Assembly (NCBI GenBank): GCA_019117545.1
Contig: DWZN01000115.1
Span: 1-33,946 of the forward strand
Length of the DNA: 33,946 nucleotides
Direction of reading: 5' to 3'
Origin: Candidatus Brevibacterium intestinavium
GTDB taxonomy: Bacteria; Actinomycetota; Actinomycetes; Actinomycetales; Brevibacteriaceae
This document shows positions 27,383-33,946 of this stretch, in pieces. Position 1 is the first letter of the stretch. Every line of letters begins with the position of its first letter. The position numbers and the translations under genes are program-made. The notes beneath the pieces were generated by a model. That model did no database searches, was not told the origin of the DNA, and saw only the letters and a list, made by a program, of their open reading frames with translations.

Positions 27383-28144
27383 TCAGCCGAAGTCGACGAG
27401 GGCGAGCACTCCCGGGGCCAGGAATCCCACTGCGTCGATGATGAAGTGAGCCCACACCAGCGGCATCACACGCCCCCTGCGCAGGAAGTACCAGCCGAAG
27501 ATGATGCCCATGGCCACGTTGCCGATGAACGGGCCGATGCCCTGGTAGAGGTGATAGCTGGCGCGGAAGATCGCCAAGGAGATGATGATCGTCCAGGGCC
27601 CGTGCCCGAGCAGCCGCAGCCGCTGGGCACCGAAGCCGAAGATGAGGATCTCTTCGAGGATTCCGTTCTTCGCGGCCGAGAGGATGAGCACCGGTATGGT
27701 CCACCAATGGTCGCCGAGGTTGGTCGGCTGAACCTCGGCGGTGATCCCCAGTGCCCTGCCGCCGGCATAGATGCCGAGGGTGCCGATGCCGATGATGACG
27801 AAGATGAGCAGCCCGTGGCCGAGGTCTCTGACCCGGTGCCCGTCGGTCCCCAGGCGCGTGCTCAGGCGGCGCGAATCGTGGTCGCGTGTGAGCAGGTAGA
27901 GGGCCAGCGCGACCGGCACGAGTGTGAAGGCGATGTCGAGGAGCTGATAGACGAGGTCGAAACCGGGCCGAGGGGACAGGGAGGTGTTGAGCTTGGCCTG
28001 AGCCTCGCTGATCGGTCCGCGGGTGGCGATATCGGCCAGGCGCACGATCGCATAGACGGACGCCTGTCCCAGCGACAGTGCGGCCACGAGTCCGAGCTCG
28101 AACCACAGGCGCTTTCTCTCCTGTGGTTCGAGCTCGGTCGTCAT
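27383..28144 (-). CDS. CPBP-family intramembrane metalloprotease
   Basis: 253 residues with about seven hydrophobic segments. The CAAX/CPBP (Abi) motifs are present: ILEEILIFGFGAQR (Glu164, Glu165, Arg175), FRASYH (Phe193, His198) and HFIID (His233, Asp237), the set that forms the metal site of Rce1-like membrane proteases. The family includes prenyl-protein proteases and bacteriocin self-immunity proteins; nothing nearby says which applies. The ATG at 28144 has no ribosome site but has TACAGT 7 nt upstream, fitting a leaderless start. It lies 24 nt after the RND transporter gene. Confidence 0.9.
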   Translation of the reverse strand: MTTELEPQERKRLWFELGLVAALSLGQASVYAIVRLADIATRGPISEAQAKLNTSLSPRPGFDLVYQLLDIAFTLVPVALALYLLTRDHDSRRLSTRLGTDGHRVRDLGHGLLIFVIIGIGTLGIYAGGRALGITAEVQPTNLGDHWWTIPVLILSAAKNGILEEILIFGFGAQRLRLLGHGPWTIIISLAIFRASYHLYQGIGPFIGNVAMGIIFGWYFLRRGRVMPLVWAHFIIDAVGFLAPGVLALVDFG

Positions 28145-28151
28145 GGACTCA

Positions 28152-28157
28152 ACTGTA
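28152..28157 (-). promoter_or_regulatory. Possible -10 element for leaderless CPBP protease transcription
   Basis: On the minus strand TACAGT, 7 nt, ATG, with no ribosome-binding sequence between. This is the third case of this geometry in the window. The element lies in the 24-nt gap after the RND stop. Confidence 0.4.
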
Positions 28158-28168
28158 ACCGGGTCGGC

Positions 28169-31100
28169 TCAGTGTTTGGGTTCGCTTCCTCCGTCGTTGT
28201 TGCGCGGAATGGAGCTGCGCAGGGTGAAGTCCGTCGTCGAATCGCCGGAGGCACCTCCCGGATTCGGCTCGCCCTGTCCCGATGCTCCGCCCTGTGTCGA
28301 GTCCTCCGAGGGCCCGGAGCCTTCCGGTGCTGGATCCTCTGACTGAGACGAACCGTCTAAGGGCCTCGAGGCCTCCGACGTGGTCGAGTGCTCGGACTGC
28401 GACGGGCCTTCCGCCGCCGTGCCGGCCGCGGAAGCCGTCGACGCTGTCGCGGCCTCGGACTCTGTACCGCCGGCACCAGCCGGGACTCGCTCGGGTACCC
28501 GGCCGTCGGCGCGCGCCTCGGCGGCGTCGAGGACCTCGCCACGAGCCATGTTCTTCACGTACTTCTTCTCGGCCCGACGTTCCTTGACGCCTTCGAGCAG
28601 CAGGTAGAGCACGGGCACGAGGATGAGCGTGAGCAGGGTCGAGCTGACGAGTCCGCCGATGACGACGATCGCCAGCGGTTTGGAGATGAACACTCCCCCA
28701 CCGGTCAGTCCCAGAGCCATCGGCAGCAGCGCGAAGATCGTCGCCGCCGCCGTCATGAGGATCGGGCGATAACGGAGCCTGGCGCCGTGGACGATGGCCG
28801 TGCGCAGATCCACCCCGCGCAGCCGGAAGTGGTTGATCAGGTCGATGAGCACGATCGCGTTCGTGACCACGATGCCGATGAGCATCAGCAGACCGATCAT
28901 CGATGTCAGACCCAGCGGGGTGTCGGTCAGCAGCGACAGGGCGATCGAACCGGTGGCCGCGAACGGGATCGAGACCAGGAGGATCAGCGGCTGCAGCAGC
29001 GACTTGAAGGTGGCGACCATGATGACGAACACGATGAGGATCGCGGCGAGCATCGCCAGTCCCAGCTGTGTGAAGGCCTCGTTCTGCTCTTGTGTGGCAC
29101 CGCCGGTGTCGACGCTGACCGAGTCGGGCAGGTCCACCTCGTCGAGGGCGGACTGCACATCGGCCGAAACCGCACCGAGGTCATCGCCCTCAGGGGTCAC
29201 CGACACGGTCGTCGATCGCTGCGAATCCGTGTGGCGGATCGTCGGGGCGGTTTTGACCTCCTCGACATCGGCGACGTCATCGAGCTCGATGAACCGCGGT
29301 TCCGAGGTCACTGCGGGTGCGCCGGCCATGGCGCCCGGGTCTCCGGCAGCACCGGCATCGCCGGCACCAGCAGCGCCTCCTGCACCGCCGGCATCGCCCG
29401 CACTGCCGCCGCCACCGGTGGCATCTCCCCCGCCACCGGCATCTCCGGCACCGCCGGCGCCTCCTGCGGCGCCTGCGTCTCCGGCACCGCCGGCTGCGCC
29501 GGCTCCACCGGTGGCAGGCGTCGTCTCCTCCGGCTTGCCGGGGATCTTCAGCTCGCGCAGCTTCTCCACGGTGTCGGCGTTGCGGTCGAAGAGCAGCACC
29601 GAATGGGAGACATCGTCGATGACGACCTCGCCGATCTGCTGACCGTGCATGGCCCGCTGCACATACTGGCCGATGGAGGCCTCGGTGAGGTTCTCCTCCG
29701 CAGCCTTCTCATGATCGACTTTGACTTCGATGACGGGCTGGACCGCCTCGATGTCGCTGGTCACCGACTGCGTGCCGGAGACGCCATCGAGTCTGTCCGT
29801 GACCTTCGACGTCGCGTCCTCGAGTTCCTCCGGGTCCGACGCCGAGAGCGTGATGTCGATCGTCTGCGAACCGGGCGTCGAACTCTGGCTGAGCACCTCG
29901 ACGTCACCGACGCCCTCGAGGTCGTCGAACTGCTTCTGCAGATCCGCGGAGATCGACTCCGCCGAGACGCCGGACTTCGAGTTGACGATATAGGTGCCGG
30001 TCAGTGAGGAATCATCGGTGAATCCGAAGGTCGTCCCGCCCAGCGACAGCTGGTAGGAATCGACGTCACCGTCATCGGCGAGGATCTCCTCGACCTTCTC
30101 GGCCTGGTCCGAGGCCTCATCGAGGTCCGTGCCGGGGTCGAACGTCTGGGAGACCTGCAGTGAGTCCTGACCGGTGTCGCCGAACAGCTCCGTCTTCAGC
30201 TGCGGGATCATCGCCCCTGTGCCGGCCAATACGAGAACGGCCACGAGGATCATCACGATCGGGTGCCTGGTCGAGAACGAGATGGCCGGCATGTAGGTCT
30301 TCTGCAGACGGGTCACCGGTGAGCGCATGCCGGCGAGCTCTTCGACGGCTTCGGTGCCGTCCTCGGACTCGCCGTAGCGCGGGCTGCCACCGGCCACCCC
30401 GGCGGCTTGACCCGCGTGCGCCCTGGCTTGGCCCGTGTGAGCGTCCTCGGCTGCGGCGCCGTCCGAGGTCGTGGTGTCCTCGGCCTCGGCGCCGGCGGCG
30501 ACGATGTCGCGCTTCTTCTCCGCTTTCTTCGCCGCCTTCTTCTCCGACCGCCAGGTCGAGAGCATGGATTTGCGGCTGCGGCGGATCTCGGCCCTCTCCG
30601 CCCGGCTGAGCTTCACTCTGGCCTCACGCTGACGCAGGAACCAGTAGGCGAGGACGGGAACGATCGTCAGGGCCACGAACAGCGATGACAGCAGCGCGAT
30701 CGTCGCGGTCAGGGCGAAGGGCCGGAACATCTCCCCGGTCTGGCCGGTGACGAAGGCCAGCGGCAGGAACACAGCCACCGTCGTCAGTGTCGAGGCGGTG
30801 ATGGCACCGGCCACCTCGGAGACGGCGGCGAGGATGTTCGAGAACTTGTCACCGCCCGAGGCGTGCCGTCGTCGGATCGCCTCGATGACGACGATCGAGT
30901 CGTCGACGACGCGTCCGACGGAGATCGTCAGCGCCCCGAGGGTGAGCATATTCAGCGTCTCCCCGCCCATCCACAGGCCGATCAGCGCGATGAGGAGGGA
31001 CAGCGGGATCGAGATCGCGGTGATGATCGTCGCCCGCACGGAGAGCAGGAAGACGAGGATGACCAGAACCGCGAAGAGCAGACCCAGGCCGCCCTCGTTG

Positions 31101-32137
31101 AGCAGATCGTGGATGGACTGCTCGATGAACGGTGCCTGGTCGAAGGCGGAGACGAACTCCGTGTTCTCGCCCATCGTCTTCTCGAGTTCGGGCAGCTTGT
31201 CGGCCACCGCGTGAGAGACGTCGACGGTGTTGGCGTCGGACTCCTTCATCACCGACACCGACAGCGACGGCTGGCCGTTGGTGCGGGAGATCGATTCGAC
31301 GGGTTCGTCGACGAGTTCGACATCGGCGACGTCGGAGATCTTGATCGGGTCGTCCTCGCCGCTGATGACGAGGTCCTTGATCGCGTCGACGGACCGGATG
31401 CGGGTGCCGACCTCGACCGGGGCCGTGCCGTCGGCGCCCTCGAGTTCGCCCGCCGAGGTGGGGACGCCGTTGGACTGGAGGATCCCGGCCACCTCGTCGA
31501 GGTTCGCGCCCTCGTCCTCGAGGTCGTCGCGGCGGATGGAGATCTCGACCTGCTTGGTCTTCGTCCCGGCGATCTGGACTTGGGAGACGCCGTCGATGCG
31601 CTTGAGCTCGGGCTCGACGATGTCCTCGAGGTCCGCGGCCAGATGGTCCTCATCGGCGTCGGAGGTCACAGACAGCGCGAGCACCGGAATGTCGTCGGTG
31701 CCCATCATCATCACATTGGGTTCGACCCCGTCGGGCAGACTCGGCTGCACCTGCGACACGGCCCGCTGCAGGGCCCTGATCACATCGTCGGAGTCGTCGC
31801 CGTACTTCGTGCTCACCGTGATCTGCGCACTGCCGGCCGAGGACGTCGAGGTCATGTCCTCGACCTCGGGCAGGGCGGTCAGCGCTCCTTCGAGGGGGTC
31901 GGTGACCTCGGACTCGACGGCCTCGGGGGTGGCGCCGTCATAGGACGCGGTGACCGTGGCCTGCGGGTTCTCGAGTGAGGGGAACAGCTCTTGTTTGAGA
32001 GCCCCGGCTCCGATCACGCCGAAGATGATGGCGACGACGGAGATGAGCGCGATCAGCGCCCGGTTCTTCAGGCTCAGTCGGGTCAGGAAACTCACGGAGG
32101 GGACTTTCTGGTCGAAGATAGGGCGACGACGAGACAC
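28169..32137 (-). CDS. RND-superfamily efflux transporter (AcrB/SwrC-like) with long inserts
   Basis: About 1322 residues, against roughly 1050 for SwrC-like Gram-positive members. A proton-driven exporter of the ACR_tran type. TM1 follows FLTRLSLKNRALIALI. The first porter half is followed by TM2-6 with NMLTLGALTISVGRVVDDSIVVIEAI, which includes the conserved Asp pair. A large basic then acidic cytoplasmic linker (about 499-612) leads to the second half. The C-terminal TM bundle contains GLTSMIGLLMLIGIVVTNAI, and the protein ends in a 140-residue Ser/Thr/Glu/Gly-rich tail. A Gly-X-Y tract (877-940) lies in the second extracytoplasmic domain. No adaptor or outer-membrane partner is present, as expected for this cell type. 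I chose the GTG at 32137 (GGGGGAGG 5 nt upstream) over the ATG at 32152. Substrates are unknown. Confidence 0.92.
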   Translation of the reverse strand: MSRRRPIFDQKVPSVSFLTRLSLKNRALIALISVVAIIFGVIGAGALKQELFPSLENPQATVTASYDGATPEAVESEVTDPLEGALTALPEVEDMTSTSSAGSAQITVSTKYGDDSDDVIRALQRAVSQVQPSLPDGVEPNVMMMGTDDIPVLALSVTSDADEDHLAADLEDIVEPELKRIDGVSQVQIAGTKTKQVEISIRRDDLEDEGANLDEVAGILQSNGVPTSAGELEGADGTAPVEVGTRIRSVDAIKDLVISGEDDPIKISDVADVELVDEPVESISRTNGQPSLSVSVMKESDANTVDVSHAVADKLPELEKTMGENTEFVSAFDQAPFIEQSIHDLLNEGGLGLLFAVLVILVFLLSVRATIITAISIPLSLLIALIGLWMGGETLNMLTLGALTISVGRVVDDSIVVIEAIRRRHASGGDKFSNILAAVSEVAGAITASTLTTVAVFLPLAFVTGQTGEMFRPFALTATIALLSSLFVALTIVPVLAYWFLRQREARVKLSRAERAEIRRSRKSMLSTWRSEKKAAKKAEKKRDIVAAGAEAEDTTTSDGAAAEDAHTGQARAHAGQAAGVAGGSPRYGESEDGTEAVEELAGMRSPVTRLQKTYMPAISFSTRHPIVMILVAVLVLAGTGAMIPQLKTELFGDTGQDSLQVSQTFDPGTDLDEASDQAEKVEEILADDGDVDSYQLSLGGTTFGFTDDSSLTGTYIVNSKSGVSAESISADLQKQFDDLEGVGDVEVLSQSSTPGSQTIDITLSASDPEELEDATSKVTDRLDGVSGTQSVTSDIEAVQPVIEVKVDHEKAAEENLTEASIGQYVQRAMHGQQIGEVVIDDVSHSVLLFDRNADTVEKLRELKIPGKPEETTPATGGAGAAGGAGDAGAAGGAGGAGDAGGGGDATGGGGSAGDAGGAGGAAGAGDAGAAGDPGAMAGAPAVTSEPRFIELDDVADVEEVKTAPTIRHTDSQRSTTVSVTPEGDDLGAVSADVQSALDEVDLPDSVSVDTGGATQEQNEAFTQLGLAMLAAILIVFVIMVATFKSLLQPLILLVSIPFAATGSIALSLLTDTPLGLTSMIGLLMLIGIVVTNAIVLIDLINHFRLRGVDLRTAIVHGARLRYRPILMTAAATIFALLPMALGLTGGGVFISKPLAIVVIGGLVSSTLLTLILVPVLYLLLEGVKERRAEKKYVKNMARGEVLDAAEARADGRVPERVPAGAGGTESEAATASTASAAGTAAEGPSQSEHSTTSEASRPLDGSSQSEDPAPEGSGPSEDSTQGGASGQGEPNPGGASGDSTTDFTLRSSIPRNNDGGSEPKH
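29318..29509 (-). repeat. Collagen-like Gly-X-Y codon repeat inside the RND gene
   Basis: 64 codons encode ten Gly-X-Y triplets (GGA GAA GGA GDA type), one Thr, then eleven more triplets. Gly is in the first position in 19 of 21. X is mostly Gly, Asp or Ala and Y is mostly Ala. The DNA is correspondingly repetitive in GCCGGC-type units, prone to slippage. It lies between two folded parts of the second extracytoplasmic domain. Confidence 0.85.
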
Positions 32138-32197
32138 GCCGACCTCCCCCATCCTAGTGAGTGTCCGATCAGAGTCACATGAGGAAAACCTGACTGC

Positions 32198-33460
32198 TCA
32201 GTTCCCGGTATCCGCCTCGCCGTCCTGGCGCTGTCGGGTCTCGCGGCCGAAGAACCAGAGTCCGGCGGCGATGACGCCGAGGGCGCCGGTGAGCAGGAAC
32301 GCCCAGGAGTAGTCGAAGCGGTCGACGACGGCACCGGCGATGATGGGGCCGACGATCGCGCCGCCGTCGAGGGCCATCTGATATTTCGCGAGCACTCGGC
32401 CGCCCTTGCGTTCGCGTCCGATGACATCGGCGACGGTCGCCTGCTGGGCGGGGTTGGCCAGTCCGGATCCGATGCCGGCGACGACGGAGAAGACGAAGAA
32501 CAGCCAGATCGCATCGGTGAAGGCAAGCGCCGCGGTGGTCACGCCGAGGACGAACAGTCCCCACTGGATGAAGGGTTTGCGGCCGATGGTGTCGGCGAAC
32601 CGTCCGACGACGGTCACGGCCGAGGCGTTGCCGATGGCGAACATGGTCAGGGCCAGCCCGGCCACAGCGGTGTCGGCGCCGAGGGCCTGGATGGCGAACA
32701 GCGGGTAGATCGCCACTCGGATGCCCATCGCCGACCAGCCCTGGACGAAGGCCGAGATCAGCGCCGATCGGTAGGCGGAGTCCTTCCACGCTTGGCGGAA
32801 GGTCATGACCTCCTGCTGCTGTTCGCTCTTCGTCGCCTCCAGGCGTGCGCGCCCGGACTTCGTCGAGGATCCGAAGCTGGCCGTCGAGGCGAGGAAGATG
32901 CGAACGACGATCGCGGCCACCAGCAGGCCGACGGCGTAGATGATGAAGGGGATGCGCATTCCCCACCCGGCCATGGCACCGCCGAGCACGGGGCCGGCGA
33001 TATTGCCGATGAGGAAGGCGGTGGCATAGGTCGACGAGGCCTTGGCGCGGGCGTCGACGGGGGCGAGGCGGACGATGAGCGCCATCGCCGAGACGCTGAA
33101 CATCGTCGATCCGATGCCGCCGAGGCCGCGGAAGACGAGCAGCTGCCAGTAGTTCTGGGCGAAGGCCACGGCCGCGGTGGAGGCGGCGACGATGAGCAGC
33201 CCGGTGATGTAGATCCGGCGCTCACCGAAGGCATCGACGAGGCGGCCGGACGAGGGCGAGAAGACGAATCGGAAGAACGCGAAGGAGGACACGACGATGG
33301 TCGCGGCGGTGACGCCGAAGTCGAAGCTCGCGGCGAACTGCGGGAGGACGGGAGCGATGATGCCGTAACCGAGTGCGACGATGAAGGCCGCCGCGACGAG
33401 GACGTAGATCTCCTTGGGCAGCCGCCTCGTCTGAGTCTGGCTGTCGTTGTTCACCGTCAC
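32198..33460 (-). CDS. MFS transporter, DHA1-like drug/proton antiporter
   Basis: 420 residues with 12 predicted membrane helices. Motif A appears after TM2 as GRLVDAFGERR and is repeated in the second half as GRFADTIGRKPF, typical of 12-TM major facilitators. The N-terminal APVLPQFAASF and the motif-C-like region AFLIGNIAGPVLGGAMAG suggest a drug:H+ antiporter. The central cytoplasmic loop is charged (KSGRARLEATKSEQQQEVM). The predicted start is GTG at 33460, overlapping the nitroreductase stop by 4 nt (GTGA); GTG at 33454 is a close alternative. The pair is probably co-transcribed. The substrate is not deducible. Confidence 0.88.
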   Translation of the reverse strand: MTVNNDSQTQTRRLPKEIYVLVAAAFIVALGYGIIAPVLPQFAASFDFGVTAATIVVSSFAFFRFVFSPSSGRLVDAFGERRIYITGLLIVAASTAAVAFAQNYWQLLVFRGLGGIGSTMFSVSAMALIVRLAPVDARAKASSTYATAFLIGNIAGPVLGGAMAGWGMRIPFIIYAVGLLVAAIVVRIFLASTASFGSSTKSGRARLEATKSEQQQEVMTFRQAWKDSAYRSALISAFVQGWSAMGIRVAIYPLFAIQALGADTAVAGLALTMFAIGNASAVTVVGRFADTIGRKPFIQWGLFVLGVTTAALAFTDAIWLFFVFSVVAGIGSGLANPAQQATVADVIGRERKGGRVLAKYQMALDGGAIVGPIIAGAVVDRFDYSWAFLLTGALGVIAAGLWFFGRETRQRQDGEADTGN

Positions 33461-33946
33461 AGGGTATCGAGGAACTGCTCGGGCCGAGGCAGGGGGCGAG
33501 TGCTCGAGGCCAGTTTCCGTCGGTACCGTTCGGGCACGGCCCCGATGTAGAACCAGCCCATGAGCAGTTCGGTCTCATCCAGTCGGTGGAGACGGCGGAC
33601 CGGGGGCGTGTTCGTCAGGGTGCCCGATCGCCACATCACCGCCCAACCGGCTTGCCACAGGGCGAGTTCGAGCAGGTGTCCGGCTCCGGCGGCGGTGGCG
33701 TGCTGCTCCCACTCGGGGACTTTCTCATGCTGGGTCGGTGAGGACACGAGCGCGAGCAGGAGCTCTGCCCGCAGGGGCTTCTCGTTGACTTCGCCGGGTC
33801 TGCGGACCTTCCCGGCGGCCTCGTCGAGGGCGGCACCGAGGCGGTGTCGGTCGTCTCCGCGGAGGATGAGGAAGCGCCAGGGCCGCAGCCCCTTGTGGTC
33901 GGCGACCGAGGACACGGCGCGGATGATCTCAAGCAGATCGGAGTCA
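33457..33946 (-). CDS. Nitroreductase-family protein (5' end outside the window)
   Basis: About 162 C-terminal residues are visible; the start lies beyond the right edge. The segment HKGLRPWRFLIL matches the H-x-x-L-R-P-W-R-F element of FMN-binding nitroreductases of the YdjA/TdsD type. HLLELALWQAGWAVMWRSG matches the cofactor-proximal helix, where most members have Gly-Leu-Gly-Ala near the same place. The C-terminal ELLMGWFYIGAVPE is the usual G-x-x-x-I-G strand. It likely reduces nitro compounds or quinones with NAD(P)H. Its stop overlaps the MFS start, so export and reduction of one xenobiotic are a possible joint task (inference). Confidence 0.88.
   Translation of the reverse strand, partial: DSDLLEIIRAVSSVADHKGLRPWRFLILRGDDRHRLGAALDEAAGKVRRPGEVNEKPLRAELLLALVSSPTQHEKVPEWEQHATAAGAGHLLELALWQAGWAVMWRSGTLTNTPPVRRLHRLDETELLMGWFYIGAVPERYRRKLASSTRPLPRPEQFLDTL

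Noticed and set aside
32151..32156. TAGGAT as the -10 element of the RND gene
   Set aside because: It would place the transcription start inside the GGGGGAGG ribosome site that supports the GTG start, so one of the two is wrong; the ribosome site is the stronger signal.

Overview
The window is high-GC, densely coded actinobacterial chromosome. Its backbone follows the gene order known from Mycobacterium tuberculosis: ppa, dacB, a DUF2342 metalloprotease, tilS, hpt, ftsH, folE, folP, folB, folK, DUF3180, a membrane protein, a DUF2520 protein, lysS, lsr2, clpC. An Lsr2 homologue, a DUF3180 protein, a fused FolB-FolK and the protein style point to Micrococcales, most likely Brevibacterium or a close relative. 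The genus is inference from recalled protein style, not from a database search.

Layout, left to right. 1-1946: clpC (minus, cut by the window edge). 2190-3738: two genes that look inserted into the lsr2-clpC neighbourhood, a small coiled-coil membrane protein (minus) and a macrolide 2'-phosphotransferase homologue (plus). 4044-6149: lysS, a small membrane protein and lsr2 (minus), closed by a strong hairpin. 6193-14417: one tightly packed minus-strand operon, ftsH-folE-folP-folBK-DUF3180-PH-PH-DUF2520, with mostly 1-4 nt overlaps. 14591-15142: hpt. 15189-19468: a three-gene block between hpt and tilS, made of a CynX/NimT-type transporter (minus), a divergent cytosine-deaminase-like amidohydrolase (plus) and a secreted LPXTG-anchored nuclease/phosphatase (minus). 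19597-23214: tilS, the DUF2342 metalloprotease and a PBP4-type D,D-carboxypeptidase (minus). 23309-24583: ppa and a glyoxalase-like protein (plus). 24742-27216: a Tat-exported, LPXTG-anchored PhoX-type phosphatase (minus) behind a PHO-box-like direct repeat. 27383-33946: a CPBP membrane protease, a large RND transporter, an MFS transporter and a nitroreductase cut by the window edge (all minus).

How the genes fit together. folE, folP and folBK supply four steps of pteridine/folate synthesis. FtsH and ClpC are the membrane and cytosolic AAA+ proteolysis machines. Hpt and TilS are purine salvage and tRNA modification. The nuclease and PhoX carry the same surface layout (signal peptide, catalytic domain, acidic or Gly/Ser linker, LPXTG, membrane segment), suggesting wall-anchored phosphate scavenging; inorganic pyrophosphatase lies nearby, but a link to it is speculative.

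I see no rRNA, tRNA, CRISPR array, prophage or insertion sequence. I did not find a clear novel multi-gene defence or biosynthetic system. The most unusual signals are a collagen-like Gly-X-Y tract inside the RND transporter, an Asp-to-Glu change in the catalytic loop of the macrolide kinase homologue, a 72-nt near-perfect palindrome between convergent genes, a PHO-box-like repeat before phoX, an iron-box-like site before the glyoxalase gene, and a recurring leaderless start arrangement.
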